A stretch of DNA of 64,000 nucleotides from Candidatus Altarchaeales archaeon. GTDB taxonomy: Archaea > Altiarchaeota > Altiarchaeia > IMC4 > SCGC-AAA252-I15. Positions 1 through 8,484 of the stretch are shown piece by piece. Location of the stretch: assembly GCA_014727915.1 (NCBI GenBank), contig WJMO01000005.1:310001-374000 (forward strand), given 5' to 3'. The notes beneath the pieces were generated by a model that saw only the letters and a program-made list of their open reading frames with translations, made no database searches and was not told the DNA's origin. The first letter of the stretch is position 1. Every line of letters begins with the position of its first letter. The position numbers and the translations under genes were made by a program.

Positions 1-1008
1 CACATACGCCAGTCCGATGTTCCTCTTTAAGGTGGGCGAGTAGCTGCCAGACGTCACATGCCCCGACTCCCCGTCTGCATTGTACACCTTGTAGCCCTCC
101 CGCGCCACTGCCTTACCTTCCACCTCAAAGCCGACGAGCTTCTTCTCCAACCCGTCGGCGTGCTGTCTGAGCAGCTCGTCCCGTCCTATGAAATCCCTCT
201 TGTCGAACTTCACAGTCCAGCCGATAGTGGCCTCCAACGGTGTTGTGGTCTCGTCTATGTCGTTGCCGTAGAGCATCAGCCCTGCCTCAAGCCTCAGAGT
301 GTCCCTCGCACCCAACCCTATGGGATGTAAACCCTGCTTTTCTCCCGCTTCCATCAGGATATCCCATGTCTCCTCCGCATCATCGGATTTCACATATATC
401 TCGAAACCGTCCTCTCCAGTGTATCCCGTCCTTGACACCACCGCCTTCACGTCGCTGAACATGACGTCCTCCCTGAACCTGAACCTACTCAGGTATGTGA
501 CGTCAGGATCGGTCACCCCCCTGATTATGTCCTCTGCTTTAGGGCCCTGCAAGGCTATCATGGCGGTGGTCTCGCTCACATCCCTCAAAGACACATCATC
601 GGTGTCGTATCCCATGTCCTTTAGGTTCTTCTCGATCCAGGAGCAGTCCTTTTCTATGTTGCCTGCGTTGACTACCAGCATGTAATGCTCTTTGTTATGG
701 ACGTAGACGAGGAGGTCGTCCACTATGGTCCCGTTCTCGTAGCACATGGGGGTGTACATGCACTGGTCCTCGTCCAAGGCTGACACATCGTTGGTGACCA
801 TGTGGTTGACGAACTCTTCGGCCTTCGGACCGAATATTAGGAACTCGCCCATGTGGGAGACGTCGAACAATCCGGCCTTCTCCCTGACGCACTCGTGCTC
901 TCCGATGACTCCACTGTACTGGACTGGCATGGCCCAACCATGGAATTCGACGAACTTGGCGCCGAGGCGCTCATGGACCTCATACAATGGTGTGGTCTTG
1001 GATGTCAT
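1..1008 (-). CDS. gcvT: Aminomethyltransferase (glycine cleavage T protein), 3' end outside window
   Basis: This gene runs off the left edge, so 336 codons are visible without a stop. Translation from the ATG at 1008 gives a start of MTSKTTPLYEVHERLGAKF, then the family landmarks FHGWAMPVQY, LFDVSHMGEF, the ALQGPKA segment and SRTGYTGEDGFEIY, and near the edge GLGARDTLRLEAGL. These are the folate-binding fold of GcvT. The protein transfers the aminomethyl group from lipoyl-GcvH to tetrahydrofolate, giving methylene-THF and ammonia. Archaeal GcvT is about 360 residues, so only the last few tens of residues are missing. The other glycine cleavage genes are not in the window. It is divergent from the MscS gene and probably shares its TATA region. 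Confidence 0.95.
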   Translation of the reverse strand, partial: MTSKTTPLYEVHERLGAKFVEFHGWAMPVQYSGVIGEHECVREKAGLFDVSHMGEFLIFGPKAEEFVNHMVTNDVSALDEDQCMYTPMCYENGTIVDDLLVYVHNKEHYMLVVNAGNIEKDCSWIEKNLKDMGYDTDDVSLRDVSETTAMIALQGPKAEDIIRGVTDPDVTYLSRFRFREDVMFSDVKAVVSRTGYTGEDGFEIYVKSDDAEETWDILMEAGEKQGLHPIGLGARDTLRLEAGLMLYGNDIDETTTPLEATIGWTVKFDKRDFIGRDELLRQHADGLEKKLVGFEVEGKAVAREGYKVYNADGESGHVTSGSYSPTLKRNIGLAYV

Positions 1009-1047
1009 AGCTGCCTCACGCTGCGGTTTTATAGTAATTATCCCCAG

Positions 1048-1058
1048 CTATATAAATT
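1048..1058. promoter_or_regulatory. TATA box between gcvT and the mscS-like gene
   Basis: The intergenic sequence contains ctatataaatt. Its centre lies about 25 bp before the ATG at 1079, which fits leaderless transcription of the channel gene. On the opposite strand it lies about 45 bp before the gcvT start, which would leave a leader of about 20 nt. The near-symmetry of the box makes use in both directions plausible. Confidence 0.6.
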
Positions 1059-1078
1059 CCCCTAGATTTAATTGATAT

Positions 1079-2167
1079 ATGCACAGGATGAAGCTTGTGA
1101 AGATGATATCATTGGATATGGAGTCCCGGAAGAACATGTTCCAGGACTATCTGGTGAAGATAGAGCGCATGCAGTCGAAGGTGATAGTGGTATCATTCGT
1201 GATAGCACTCTTCCTGGGCCTTATACTGCTGTCTGTCAGGTTGGAACTGATATCCATCGAAACCTCCCATCTGGCCATGCTGTCCAACATCATGCTCAGC
1301 ATCTTCGCGGTCATAGTCGCAACAGCCTTCCTGAAGATAACCACTCCGCTCCTCAACCGGTTCTTCTTCTTCCTCGACTCCTCTTCGAGGAGCATAGTGG
1401 TGCACGCTTGGAACTACGGCGTATGGTTCGTGGCTTTGCTGGCGATACTGGCCCGTTTCACCGGCCACATGCAGTCCCTTGGAATATCGATCGGTGTCTT
1501 CTCGGCAGGCCTGGCGATAGCATTACAGCAGCCCATAACCTCCGTTGTCGGGTGGCTCATCATCATGGCCAAGAAACCGTACCGGGAAGGCGACCGGATT
1601 GTCGTCCGCGAAATAAAGGGCGACGTCGTGGAAATAACGCTTTTCTACACGGTGCTGAGGGAGTTTGGCAGGGACATGGACGGCGACGACCCGACTGGGG
1701 TGAAGATAACCATACCCAACAACATAATACTCATGGAGCCCATCCTCAACTACACCTCCGAGTTCCCCTTCATATGGGACTATACCGCAGTCTCAGTTAC
1801 ATACGAGAGCGACATACAACTGGCCAGGAAGCTGGTCAAGGAGGCGTCGATGGAGGTGCTCGGCGACTCTATGAAGCGTGCGGTTGAGCGCATGCGGCCA
1901 CACCTCTACGGCACGCCCCAGGAGGCCGACCTCTCCGAAGATCCTGTGGTCTTCACCAAGTTCTCCGACTCTTCCGTGGTATTGGACGTCCGCTACATCT
2001 GCAAGGCAGTTCGCAGGCGCAGGGTAAAGAGCGACATCAACGAGAAGATCATCGAAGCATTCGGCAAGCACGACAACGTGACCATAGCCTACCCTCACCA
2101 GCAGCTGGTATTCCATGACGAGAGCATCGAAGGCATGATGCGAAAATACCTCCAAAAGAAAAGCTGA
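1079..2167 (+). CDS. mscS: MscS-family small-conductance mechanosensitive channel
   Basis: This 362-residue protein has a short charged N-terminus, three hydrophobic helices at about 34-54, 66-88 and 107-127, and then the Gly/Ala-rich pore-lining helix of MscS (SIGVFSAGLAIALQQ, about 137-151). It continues with GWLIIMAKKPYREGDRI, the hallmark start of the soluble beta domain. The C-terminal part (about 175-360) is the cytoplasmic vestibule. The protein would open under membrane tension to release solutes during osmotic downshock. The ATG at 1079 is preferred because the TATA box is about 25 bp upstream; a second ATG at 1088 is possible. The gene stands alone and is followed by an independently promoted gene. 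Confidence 0.92.
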   Translation: MHRMKLVKMISLDMESRKNMFQDYLVKIERMQSKVIVVSFVIALFLGLILLSVRLELISIETSHLAMLSNIMLSIFAVIVATAFLKITTPLLNRFFFFLDSSSRSIVVHAWNYGVWFVALLAILARFTGHMQSLGISIGVFSAGLAIALQQPITSVVGWLIIMAKKPYREGDRIVVREIKGDVVEITLFYTVLREFGRDMDGDDPTGVKITIPNNIILMEPILNYTSEFPFIWDYTAVSVTYESDIQLARKLVKEASMEVLGDSMKRAVERMRPHLYGTPQEADLSEDPVVFTKFSDSSVVLDVRYICKAVRRRRVKSDINEKIIEAFGKHDNVTIAYPHQQLVFHDESIEGMMRKYLQKKS

Positions 2168-2170
2168 ACA

Positions 2171-2178
2171 ATATATAA
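2171..2178 (+). promoter_or_regulatory. TATA box of the 604-residue orphan gene
   Basis: The sequence atatataa is centred about 28 bp upstream of the ATG at 2203, the spacing of an archaeal leaderless promoter. The start itself sits in the context tttctactatgg, which recurs at 25431, suggesting a shared start-site signature. Confidence 0.55.
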
Positions 2179-2202
2179 CTTTCTCATTCGAATATTTCTA
2201 CT

Positions 2203-4017
2203 ATGGGCCGTAATCGCAAGAAGGGGAGGCAGCAGAGGCGGCGCAGAGAAGATCGGCAACGTGACGATGCCGACATAACCTCTGACACTCCCCGTCCCAG
2301 CTTGCCGGGCGATGATGCATTCGGCCTGCTGGGGCCTGCTAGAGAACAACCTTCCTGGGTTGCTGACATTATAAAAAAGAAGGGTGCTGGCCCTACTGAA
2401 CAGGAGAATACACATCTTAAGGACGTTCAGCCCCTTGGCGGCTTGGGCGTATGCGATTGCACGGAGCCCGCGCCTGAAGTTCCACTCCGATTGTCTGGCA
2501 GGGCTTTTGACCATATCGGCCGTTTCATGTCCGGCCTCTCCTACCGGCAGAATTTCCTGGGTTTTCTTATGAGTGACGGGGGAGTCCTTGACCTTTCTTC
2601 CATACACGGTAACCGTGAGGGCGATGATGAATCTGTAGCTGGCATAGTGGAAGAAGACACGAGGTTGCGCCGGGGAGGCTATGATGCAGTGTACCTTGCC
2701 TTGTTCGGCTCCATAAACCTGAGGAATCTGACCAACTTCCTGGAAACATACGAGTCCTGCGCCAGCCGCGGCATGCAGGCGTACATGATCACATTCAACC
2801 CTCCGCTGGAGGAGGGTGAGACGAGGGTCAGGGGCGAGGTCTGCCGCCTGAACCCTAACATACCCGGAGGCCCGGTGGAGGGGATGAAGAAAATGCTCTC
2901 GGCCGCGGGTGGCATAGCAAACGAGCTCATGGCCTGTCAGCAGAGTCTTACAAAGGACTATCAGAGCATGCCTCCCATGGGAAGCGGCTTCCGGGAGATA
3001 CTGGGAAGGATACTCCAAGGCCATTCCGACCTTGTGGTCGAATATGTGCAGCGGAAGATCGGGGATCCCGCCATGTCCAAGGCTGTTAGGGAAGCTGTCG
3101 ACTACAAGACGGGGGAAGTGATGAAATCGCTTAATAACGATGTGAAGGCTCAAAAAGCGTTTGGCGATGTGCAGAGGGAGTTCATCACGGGCGTGCACAC
3201 AGGCACGATGTTCTTCATATTGGGTCAAATGTTCTCTGGGACCAACTACCTCGAGCATGTCAACCCTGTCACAGGCCAGGGCAACCAGGATTTCATCTAT
3301 CTCGAGCATGAGAGGGGCCAGGCCGAGCGTCGGACGCTGTCCGAAAGCGTGGACATGGGAGATCCAGCAGCGTCCGAGGTTGTCGGCAGGATATCATCTG
3401 CCGCCCATGGGATGCAGTCCGACGCTTCCCTCCTCAGGCCTCTCGTCAACGCGTGTGTCAGCGCAGGCGGCGTTAGCCAGGGCACATTGGACTCCATCGA
3501 GGGCAACCTTCCGGGGCTCTTGAGATGCGCCCAACACGAGGGTGGAGCCGACATGCCAGAGCTATCGTCTTTTGCAGTTTCACGTGGGAGGGAGCGTGAA
3601 CTCATGTTCACACAGGCCAGCGACATATTCTACGGACAGGACCTGGCCAAGCCCCCCGCATCTTCTGGCATATTGGGCCTCCTGGCCGAGGAAAGGTTCG
3701 CAGGCATAAGGGATGACATGGACCGTGTGATCTCTAACGCATCCGGTAGGTCGCGGCAGGAGCTTTCCGAACCCCGGCTTATGTGGGTTCACACGATGCC
3801 TTTGGTTGAGGCGTTGAGGGGCAGGTGCACGGCCCGCCATATTGACTTGATGGAACGTTCTCGCATGGAGGGTGTTCAACCTGCTGATAAGACCAAGGCT
3901 GCGATGGAGGCTTCAGTCTACTATGGATTCAAGAGTTCAGTCGACCAGTTGGGATTGGCTGGTGAAGGTTTCTTGAACATGCCGACCAAGGAGTTTCTTG
4001 CCGAGCTGCTCACCTAG
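2203..4017 (+). CDS. Uncharacterised 604-residue soluble protein with basic N-terminus
   Basis: I do not recognise this protein. The first 25 residues are very rich in Arg and Lys (MGRNRKKGRQQRRRRED), followed by a Pro-rich disordered stretch to about residue 45. The rest is a predicted mixed alpha/beta or largely helical soluble protein without signal peptide or membrane helix. A Gly/Asp-rich strand region at about 110-135 (GFLMSDGGVLDLSS) looks like a small folded domain. The basic tail suggests nucleic-acid or ribosome association, but that is inference. It has its own TATA box and converges on hypC, the two stops being adjacent. Codon use resembles the neighbours, and the frame is intact over 1.8 kb, so it is a real gene. 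Confidence 0.85.
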   Translation: MGRNRKKGRQQRRRREDRQRDDADITSDTPRPSLPGDDAFGLLGPAREQPSWVADIIKKKGAGPTEQENTHLKDVQPLGGLGVCDCTEPAPEVPLRLSGRAFDHIGRFMSGLSYRQNFLGFLMSDGGVLDLSSIHGNREGDDESVAGIVEEDTRLRRGGYDAVYLALFGSINLRNLTNFLETYESCASRGMQAYMITFNPPLEEGETRVRGEVCRLNPNIPGGPVEGMKKMLSAAGGIANELMACQQSLTKDYQSMPPMGSGFREILGRILQGHSDLVVEYVQRKIGDPAMSKAVREAVDYKTGEVMKSLNNDVKAQKAFGDVQREFITGVHTGTMFFILGQMFSGTNYLEHVNPVTGQGNQDFIYLEHERGQAERRTLSESVDMGDPAASEVVGRISSAAHGMQSDASLLRPLVNACVSAGGVSQGTLDSIEGNLPGLLRCAQHEGGADMPELSSFAVSRGRERELMFTQASDIFYGQDLAKPPASSGILGLLAEERFAGIRDDMDRVISNASGRSRQELSEPRLMWVHTMPLVEALRGRCTARHIDLMERSRMEGVQPADKTKAAMEASVYYGFKSSVDQLGLAGEGFLNMPTKEFLAELLT

Positions 4018-4239
4018 TCACACCTGGCACTCGCATATCTCGTTGAGCACCTTCAGCGTTTCTTCAGCGTCTTTCTTCTCCAGCTTCTGTATCGCCAGGT
4101 CGCCGTGGGCTAGTATGTAATCCCCTTTCTCCACGCTGGAGAGCATGCTTATGTTCACCTTCCTCCGCTCTCCCTGGGAATCTACCATGGCCTCGCGGCC
4201 GTCGACACCCAATACCCTCACGGGGAACGCCAGGCACAT
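4018..4239 (-). CDS. hypC: HypC/HypG family NiFe-hydrogenase maturation chaperone
   Basis: The 73-residue protein begins MCLAFPVRVL, the family signature in which Cys2 coordinates the iron of the Fe(CN)2CO precursor and contacts the hydrogenase large subunit. The remainder fits the small beta-barrel plus C-terminal helix of HypC (KVNISMLSSVEKGDYILAH, then a helix near the end). Family members are 70-90 residues. HypC works with HypD to build the iron centre and deliver it to the apo large subunit, here presumably the product at 6470-7720, 2.2 kb away. The other hyp genes are not in this window. A TATA-like sequence at about 4257-4267 on this strand suggests a leaderless transcript. Confidence 0.93.
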   Translation of the reverse strand: MCLAFPVRVLGVDGREAMVDSQGERRKVNISMLSSVEKGDYILAHGDLAIQKLEKKDAEETLKVLNEICECQV

Positions 4240-4271
4240 ATTATAACAGATAATGCACTATATAATTAAGA

Positions 4272-4604
4272 ATGGCTGTTGAGACCTACTATAACCCCCC
4301 TCCCAGGCGGGGCCGTGAGGAGCCGGACGAGGCATTCCTAGGCCGCGTCGTCGACTGGATACAAAACACCGAAGTTCACGGTAGCCGGGAGGAAAAGTCC
4401 CTGCCACGGGTGACCCGGCAGGATGTGCCGAGGATACTAGCCAAGACCAAAGAGCTTGGTTTGTCCGTCGATGACGCTGACGAGGCCATACGCTGCTGTG
4501 ACGGCGTCCAATCCAAGGTTGAATACGAACTCAGGACCATGAAAGCCCAGAGGGATATGGCTGAGCGAGCCCGGAAGGCACGCGACCTCCCCCGCCTAAG
4601 GTAG
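4272..4604 (+). CDS. Uncharacterised 110-residue charged protein
   Basis: This small protein is divergent from hypC. It has no signal peptide or membrane segment. After a Pro/Arg-rich start (YYNPPPRRGREEP) it reads as mostly helical. The stretch LPRVTRQDVPRILAKTKELGLSVDDA could be a small helix-turn-helix or UBA-like bundle, and the C-terminus is a basic helix (ERARKARDLPRLR). No family assignment is possible by eye. A TATA-like actatataatt lies only about 10 bp upstream, so the true promoter may be slightly further away or the start slightly later. Followed by a 72-bp AT-rich gap. Confidence 0.65.
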   Translation: MAVETYYNPPPRRGREEPDEAFLGRVVDWIQNTEVHGSREEKSLPRVTRQDVPRILAKTKELGLSVDDADEAIRCCDGVQSKVEYELRTMKAQRDMAERARKARDLPRLR

Positions 4605-4676
4605 TTTTTTAAATATTCAGGCTTTTTCCGTGGCTGTTCTGGTTTTATTTTAAACTGTTGAAACCATATATCTCTT

Positions 4677-5165
4677 GTGGATTTCAGGCTGGCTTCTCGG
4701 AGCGTGGTAGTATCCGGGCTTCTGACGGCGATCCTCTCAGTGGTTCCTCCGATATCCTACTATAACATGTTCTGCGGGGCGTGGGTGGTGCTCGGGGGCG
4801 TGCTCTCAGTGTTCCTCTACGAGAGGTCCGTCGACGAGAGGCTCTCATATGTCGACGGAGGATTGCTTGGTCTCCTGACCGGCCTGTTGGCAGGTTTGCT
4901 CTCCGCTGTCGTGGCAATGACAGGGTTCACAGTCTTCTCCGCAGTGCCCCTATGGAACAACCTTGTGGTGGCTGCCGGCATGGCGGTATTCGTCGTTATA
5001 ATAATCGCGGTCTTGTTCTCTCTGTTCGGTGCTGTTGGCGGATTATTGGGCATGGTCATATTCGGCGGTGAGGACCTTAAGAGGGAATACAACTACGACA
5101 CCGATTACGTTACCAAGCTAAAGAAGGAGATGGAAGATAGGAAGACAGGTGAAGAGATAAAATGA
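4677..5165 (+). CDS. Four-helix integral membrane protein of unknown function
   Basis: The 162-residue protein starts at a GTG, with a TATA-like ttttattttaaac about 28 bp upstream. It has hydrophobic segments at about 8-26, 31-48, 60-85 (a Gly/Leu-rich GLLGLLTGLLAGLLSAVVAM) and 95-130, and ends in a charged cytoplasmic tail. The Gly-zipper-rich helices resemble small archaeal membrane proteins of DUF type, but I cannot name the family. It overlaps the next gene by four bases (ATGA at 5162), so the two are translationally coupled and probably act together. Confidence 0.75.
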   Translation: MDFRLASRSVVVSGLLTAILSVVPPISYYNMFCGAWVVLGGVLSVFLYERSVDERLSYVDGGLLGLLTGLLAGLLSAVVAMTGFTVFSAVPLWNNLVVAAGMAVFVVIIIAVLFSLFGAVGGLLGMVIFGGEDLKREYNYDTDYVTKLKKEMEDRKTGEEIK

Positions 5166-5485
5166 TGTACGTGAACACAGAGGAGATAACAGGGTATGAG
5201 ATATCGGAGATGTTGGGTGTCGTGCGGGGCAGCAGCGTCCGGGCGAAGTGGCTTGGGGCGGATTTCGTCGCTGCCATAAGGAACGTGTTCGGCGGTGAGA
5301 TAACCGAGTACAGCAAGCTATTGGCCGAAGCACGGGAGCAGGCCATCGACCGTATGATGGAGGACGCGAAGGAACTCGGCGCGGACGCGATAGTGAACGT
5401 CCGTTTCATGACCTCCCAGGTCGGCCAGCAGGCGGCGGAGATACTCGTCTACGGCACTGCGGTGAAAACAAACAAGAAGGCATAG
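5162..5485 (+). CDS. UPF0145 / YbjQ family protein
   Basis: The 107-residue protein matches the YbjQ (UPF0145) family over its whole length. It shows the beta-strand plus turn ITGYEISEMLGVVRGSSVRAK, a central helix with the AREQAIDRMMEDAKELGADAIVNV pattern typical of the family (given here only as a landmark around residues 60-83), and a C-terminal strand ending YGTAVK. Family members form pentamers or decamers and were once proposed to bind heavy metals; no biochemical role is firm. It is coupled by a 4-bp overlap to the upstream membrane protein gene, which suggests a membrane-linked partner. Confidence 0.9.
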   Translation: MMYVNTEEITGYEISEMLGVVRGSSVRAKWLGADFVAAIRNVFGGEITEYSKLLAEAREQAIDRMMEDAKELGADAIVNVRFMTSQVGQQAAEILVYGTAVKTNKKA

Positions 5486-5487
5486 GC

Positions 5488-6318
5488 TCAGATTTCGTCG
5501 GGTCTTTTCCCGGTCGTCTGCCAGTATAGGAGGCTTACCTCTCCGTTGGTGCATTCGCCTTTCCCGAGCCCTAGTGGTTCGTGGTTGACGCCTATGAATG
5601 TGCAGATGGACTTGTAGCATCCTACTGCGCCTCGGTCGTGGTGTTCGTAGAGTAGGTTGTAGCGGTGGCCTCTGCTGGTCATCCACCTGTCTATCGAGTT
5701 GGCTGGACTGGCGGAGGAGGTTGGCATTCCGTTCTTGTATCTCCTTAGTATCCCTATGTTCTCGGCGAGGTTCTCCGCGGAGTAGAATCCATAGTCTCCC
5801 TTCATGTCCTTCACGCAGGTTCCCTCTGGTGTCACGTGGTCGAAGTACCCCTTCTCGAACATGTCCTTGGACCTGCTAACAGCCAGGTAATATGCTCTCT
5901 CATCCCATTTGATCGATGTCCTACTGTAGCCTTTCCTGATGCTGTTGAGGTATTCGAAGGCGTTCTTGCATTCCCCGACCCAGTCGCGCTCACCTTGGAA
6001 GCTGCAGACCTCCTCGTCCAACATGTTAGCCAGTGTCAAGTTCAAATGGGGGTGTTCGTCAGTCCTAGGCTGTGATGAGGTGTCGTATGCGATTATCATG
6101 TTCTCCCGTGTTCCCATTCCAATCCATGGCATCACCCCTGCTATGGCGTGGCCTCCGGGGATGGAATCCTGTGAGATCCCCACCAGGTTGAGCAGGGACA
6201 GTAGAAGGGAGAACGTCATGACCATGGTGAAGGGGTTTACTACTCCGCCTCTCTTCCTCAGGCTCTTTCCGGGGGCGGGCGTGAGGGTCACCTCTAATAT
6301 GAATTTCGTCTTCTTCAC
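5488..6318 (-). CDS. Membrane-anchored or secreted CAP-domain (SCP-like) protein
   Basis: The 276-residue protein starts at a GTG, has a basic N-terminus and a single hydrophobic segment at about 31-48. A CAP/YkwD-like domain then occupies about 105-265, with AYYLAVSRSKDMFEKGYFDH, the SAENLAENIG motif and the SRGHRYNLLYEHHDRGAVG segment that carry the conserved His and Glu residues of the CAP cavity. Cysteines at about 86, 96, 157 and later suggest disulfides, consistent with an extracellular location. CAP proteins in prokaryotes are poorly defined; proposed roles include envelope or peptidase-like functions. The N-terminus before the hydrophobic segment is unusually long, so a later start (for example near Met32) cannot be excluded. 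Confidence 0.85.
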   Translation of the reverse strand: MKKTKFILEVTLTPAPGKSLRKRGGVVNPFTMVMTFSLLLSLLNLVGISQDSIPGGHAIAGVMPWIGMGTRENMIIAYDTSSQPRTDEHPHLNLTLANMLDEEVCSFQGERDWVGECKNAFEYLNSIRKGYSRTSIKWDERAYYLAVSRSKDMFEKGYFDHVTPEGTCVKDMKGDYGFYSAENLAENIGILRRYKNGMPTSSASPANSIDRWMTSRGHRYNLLYEHHDRGAVGCYKSICTFIGVNHEPLGLGKGECTNGEVSLLYWQTTGKRPDEI

Positions 6319-6430
6319 TTTGTAGCTCCTACGTCCGCCTAGGATAACTCAACCACACCCACTCAAAAATCAGCCAATCACAACCACAGCCAACATGTTG
6401 TGTAATCTACATTGAACGGTGAGATATAAG

Positions 6431-6462
6431 AAATAAAAAAAATCATTTACATTGTTCAATGT
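6431..6462 (-). terminator. Terminator of the hydrogenase operon
   Basis: Just after the stop of the alpha-subunit gene, reading on the minus strand, the sequence forms a perfect hairpin (acattg-aa-caatgt, 6449-6462) followed by a run of T residues (complement of 6431-6442). Hairpin plus U-tract at the end of a four-gene operon supports termination, though many archaea terminate on U-tracts alone. Confidence 0.6.
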
Positions 6463-6469
6463 TGTCTTT

Positions 6470-7720
6470 TTAGTGTACGCTGCAGGTTATGCACGGGTCG
6501 TATGCGCGTATCAGCATCTCCAGAAGGTGCTCCCTGTGCTTCCGGCTCTTGCCATCTGTCATGTGCAGCACCTCCTCGGCGTCCGATTCTATGTTGGTGA
6601 GGTTCTGGACCGTGGGCGTGATTATATTGCATTCTCTCAGCTTGCCCTTGCTGTCCAGGCCGTAGGTGTAGTATAGTGTCCCCCTTGGGGCTTCCACCGC
6701 CCCGTGTCCGACGCCGCTGGCCACGTCATAGTCCGGCGTGTAATCGTTCAGGCCGTCTGATAGTGTGTCCTCGATCCTCTCTATCGCTTCCTCGATGAAG
6801 TGAAGCGTCTCGACTGCCTGGGCGAAATTGTTGTGGAAGCTGTTGTAGCTTGGGAACCTTATCCTGCTCTTCTTAAGTTCTTTGGCTGCCATGGGCATCA
6901 GGTAGCTGCTGTGCAGGTTCATTCTGGCCAGCGCGCCCACCATTATGCCATGCCCGTCCCTCTCACCCCGTTTGGCGGTCGAATAGGGTTTGACGGTCTC
7001 TTCTATGTTGGTCTTGTACTCGTCTATTTCAAAAACATCTCCCGAGGTCGAGTTTATGAGCCCCCCGTAGAACCCGTATTTGTTGTCCGCCATTATGCTG
7101 AGGTACTCTGAAGCCCTCTCCATCTCCGGGTATTCCAGGGATGCGAACAGCTGGACTGCCTCCACCCCGTCCTTCAATGTGAGTTCCAACTCCCTCCCAA
7201 GCCTTTCCAGCTCCTCTTCAGACGGTACCTGGCTGAACCCCCCTACCGTCGGTGTTATGGGGTGGACCGGCCTTCCTCCTACGACCTCGACTATCTTGTC
7301 CCCGATCTTCTTGAGGTTCAACGCCATCTGGAACTTGTCCGGCGCCGCGTCCACGAGATCCAATGCGCTGTCCGCGTTTATGTAGTCTGGGAGAACGAGG
7401 AAGAACAGGTGGAGGGCGTGGCTCTGTATCATCTGCCCGCAGAGCATCAGCTTCCTGAGATTCCTAGTCGTCTCCGAAACCTCCACATCCATCGCGTACT
7501 CGAGTGCTTTTATGGATGCCATGCAGTGTGCGGTGGGGCAGACCCCGCATATCCTCTGGGTTATGAACGTGGCGTCCAGGTAGTCCCTCCCCAACATCAT
7601 GGGCTCGAACAATCGTTCGCCCTCGTGTATGCCCAGTTCCGCGATGTCCGATGTGAAGTCTATCCTCAGGCTACCATGGCCTTCAATCTTGGCTATGTAG
7701 TGTGGGACAACATCCTTCAT
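6470..7720 (-). CDS. hydA: NiFe hydrogenase large subunit (sulfhydrogenase alpha, group 3b type)
   Basis: The 416-residue protein carries both nickel-binding motifs: RICGVCPTAHC at about 56-66 and DPCITCSVH at 408-416. The four cysteines would bind the NiFe centre. Together with the preceding three genes it forms a complete HydBGDA cytosolic hydrogenase as in Thermococcales, interconverting H2 and NAD(P)H and possibly reducing sulfur. The protein stops immediately after the final His of the second motif, so it lacks the short C-terminal extension that maturation proteases normally remove. The start overlaps the stop of the delta-subunit gene by four bases. HypC at 4018-4239 is the likely maturation partner. 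Confidence 0.95.
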   Translation of the reverse strand: MKDVVPHYIAKIEGHGSLRIDFTSDIAELGIHEGERLFEPMMLGRDYLDATFITQRICGVCPTAHCMASIKALEYAMDVEVSETTRNLRKLMLCGQMIQSHALHLFFLVLPDYINADSALDLVDAAPDKFQMALNLKKIGDKIVEVVGGRPVHPITPTVGGFSQVPSEEELERLGRELELTLKDGVEAVQLFASLEYPEMERASEYLSIMADNKYGFYGGLINSTSGDVFEIDEYKTNIEETVKPYSTAKRGERDGHGIMVGALARMNLHSSYLMPMAAKELKKSRIRFPSYNSFHNNFAQAVETLHFIEEAIERIEDTLSDGLNDYTPDYDVASGVGHGAVEAPRGTLYYTYGLDSKGKLRECNIITPTVQNLTNIESDAEEVLHMTDGKSRKHREHLLEMLIRAYDPCITCSVH

Positions 7721-8484
7721 CTTCTACCATACCTCCTCTTGTATTCTTCGCTCTCGCTCATGAACATGCCCAGCATCCTCTCCGCATCTCCTCTGCCCGC
7801 GATCTCCTCCAGGGCCGTTACCATACGGTCGAAGTTGGCGTCCTTCACGAGGCCGTAGCAGCCGTAGCAGTGCTTCCCGTGGGTGATGCAGAACGCCCGG
7901 CACCCGCCCATGGTTATGGGGCCCAGGCAGGGTTCTCCGTTCACGAGCCGGCACCGGTTGTCGTTTATCTTGCACTCCATGCAGACGGGATAGTCGCGTT
8001 CCTCGGGCGCGCATCCCCTCAGCAGGCTTGACAGCGTCCGGGCGATCTCCCGCTTGTCCACGGGGCACCCGTTTATCATGTAGTCCACTTCGACGTAGGC
8101 GCTCAACGGCTTGGCCTCGGTGCCCCGGGGCTTGTACTCTGGCGGGTAGGCGCTCTTGTAGAAGCTCAGACGGTCCCGCTCATCGTCTATTATCGCGGGT
8201 ATCCCCCCAGTGCATGCGCAGGCGCCCAACGCGACTATTATCCTAGTCTTCTCCCGTATCTCCCTCAGCAAATCCTGTTCATGGGGTGTAACGGGGGTTC
8301 CCTCTATTATCGCCACGTCGAAGGGCCCGGGTTTGTTACCCTCCTTTGCGAGCCTCCAGTTGACTATCTCCACACCCTCCAAAAGGTCCACCAGCTGGTC
8401 TTTCAGGTTTATAAGTTCCACCTCGCAGCCTTCACAGTCTGTGAAGTCGAATATCCCCATCTTCGGCTTTCCTATCGGTTTCAT
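7717..8484 (-). CDS. hydD: NiFe hydrogenase small subunit (sulfhydrogenase delta)
   Basis: The 255-residue protein starts with the proximal-cluster motif DCEGCEVEL (Cys about 17 and 20), followed by the GACACTGGIP segment and the NGCPVDKREI segment that supply the other proximal cysteines. A Cys-rich C-terminal region (CMECKINDNRC, CLGPITMGGC, CITHGKHCYGCYG) would hold the other two Fe-S clusters. There is no twin-arginine signal, so the enzyme is cytosolic. It relays electrons between the NiFe site in HydA and the flavin/Fe-S subunits. It is coupled to both neighbours by 4-bp overlaps. Confidence 0.95.
   Translation of the reverse strand: MKPIGKPKMGIFDFTDCEGCEVELINLKDQLVDLLEGVEIVNWRLAKEGNKPGPFDVAIIEGTPVTPHEQDLLREIREKTRIIVALGACACTGGIPAIIDDERDRLSFYKSAYPPEYKPRGTEAKPLSAYVEVDYMINGCPVDKREIARTLSSLLRGCAPEERDYPVCMECKINDNRCRLVNGEPCLGPITMGGCRAFCITHGKHCYGCYGLVKDANFDRMVTALEEIAGRGDAERMLGMFMSESEEYKRRYGRR

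Noticed and set aside
1072..1887. A 271-codon plus-strand frame overlapping the MscS gene
   Set aside because: Out-of-frame shadow; the MscS frame has the clear family motifs.
2095..3309. A 404-codon minus-strand frame opposite the 604-residue protein
   Set aside because: It overlaps the plus-strand gene almost completely, has no family features and poor composition (His/Arg/Leu-rich antisense pattern).
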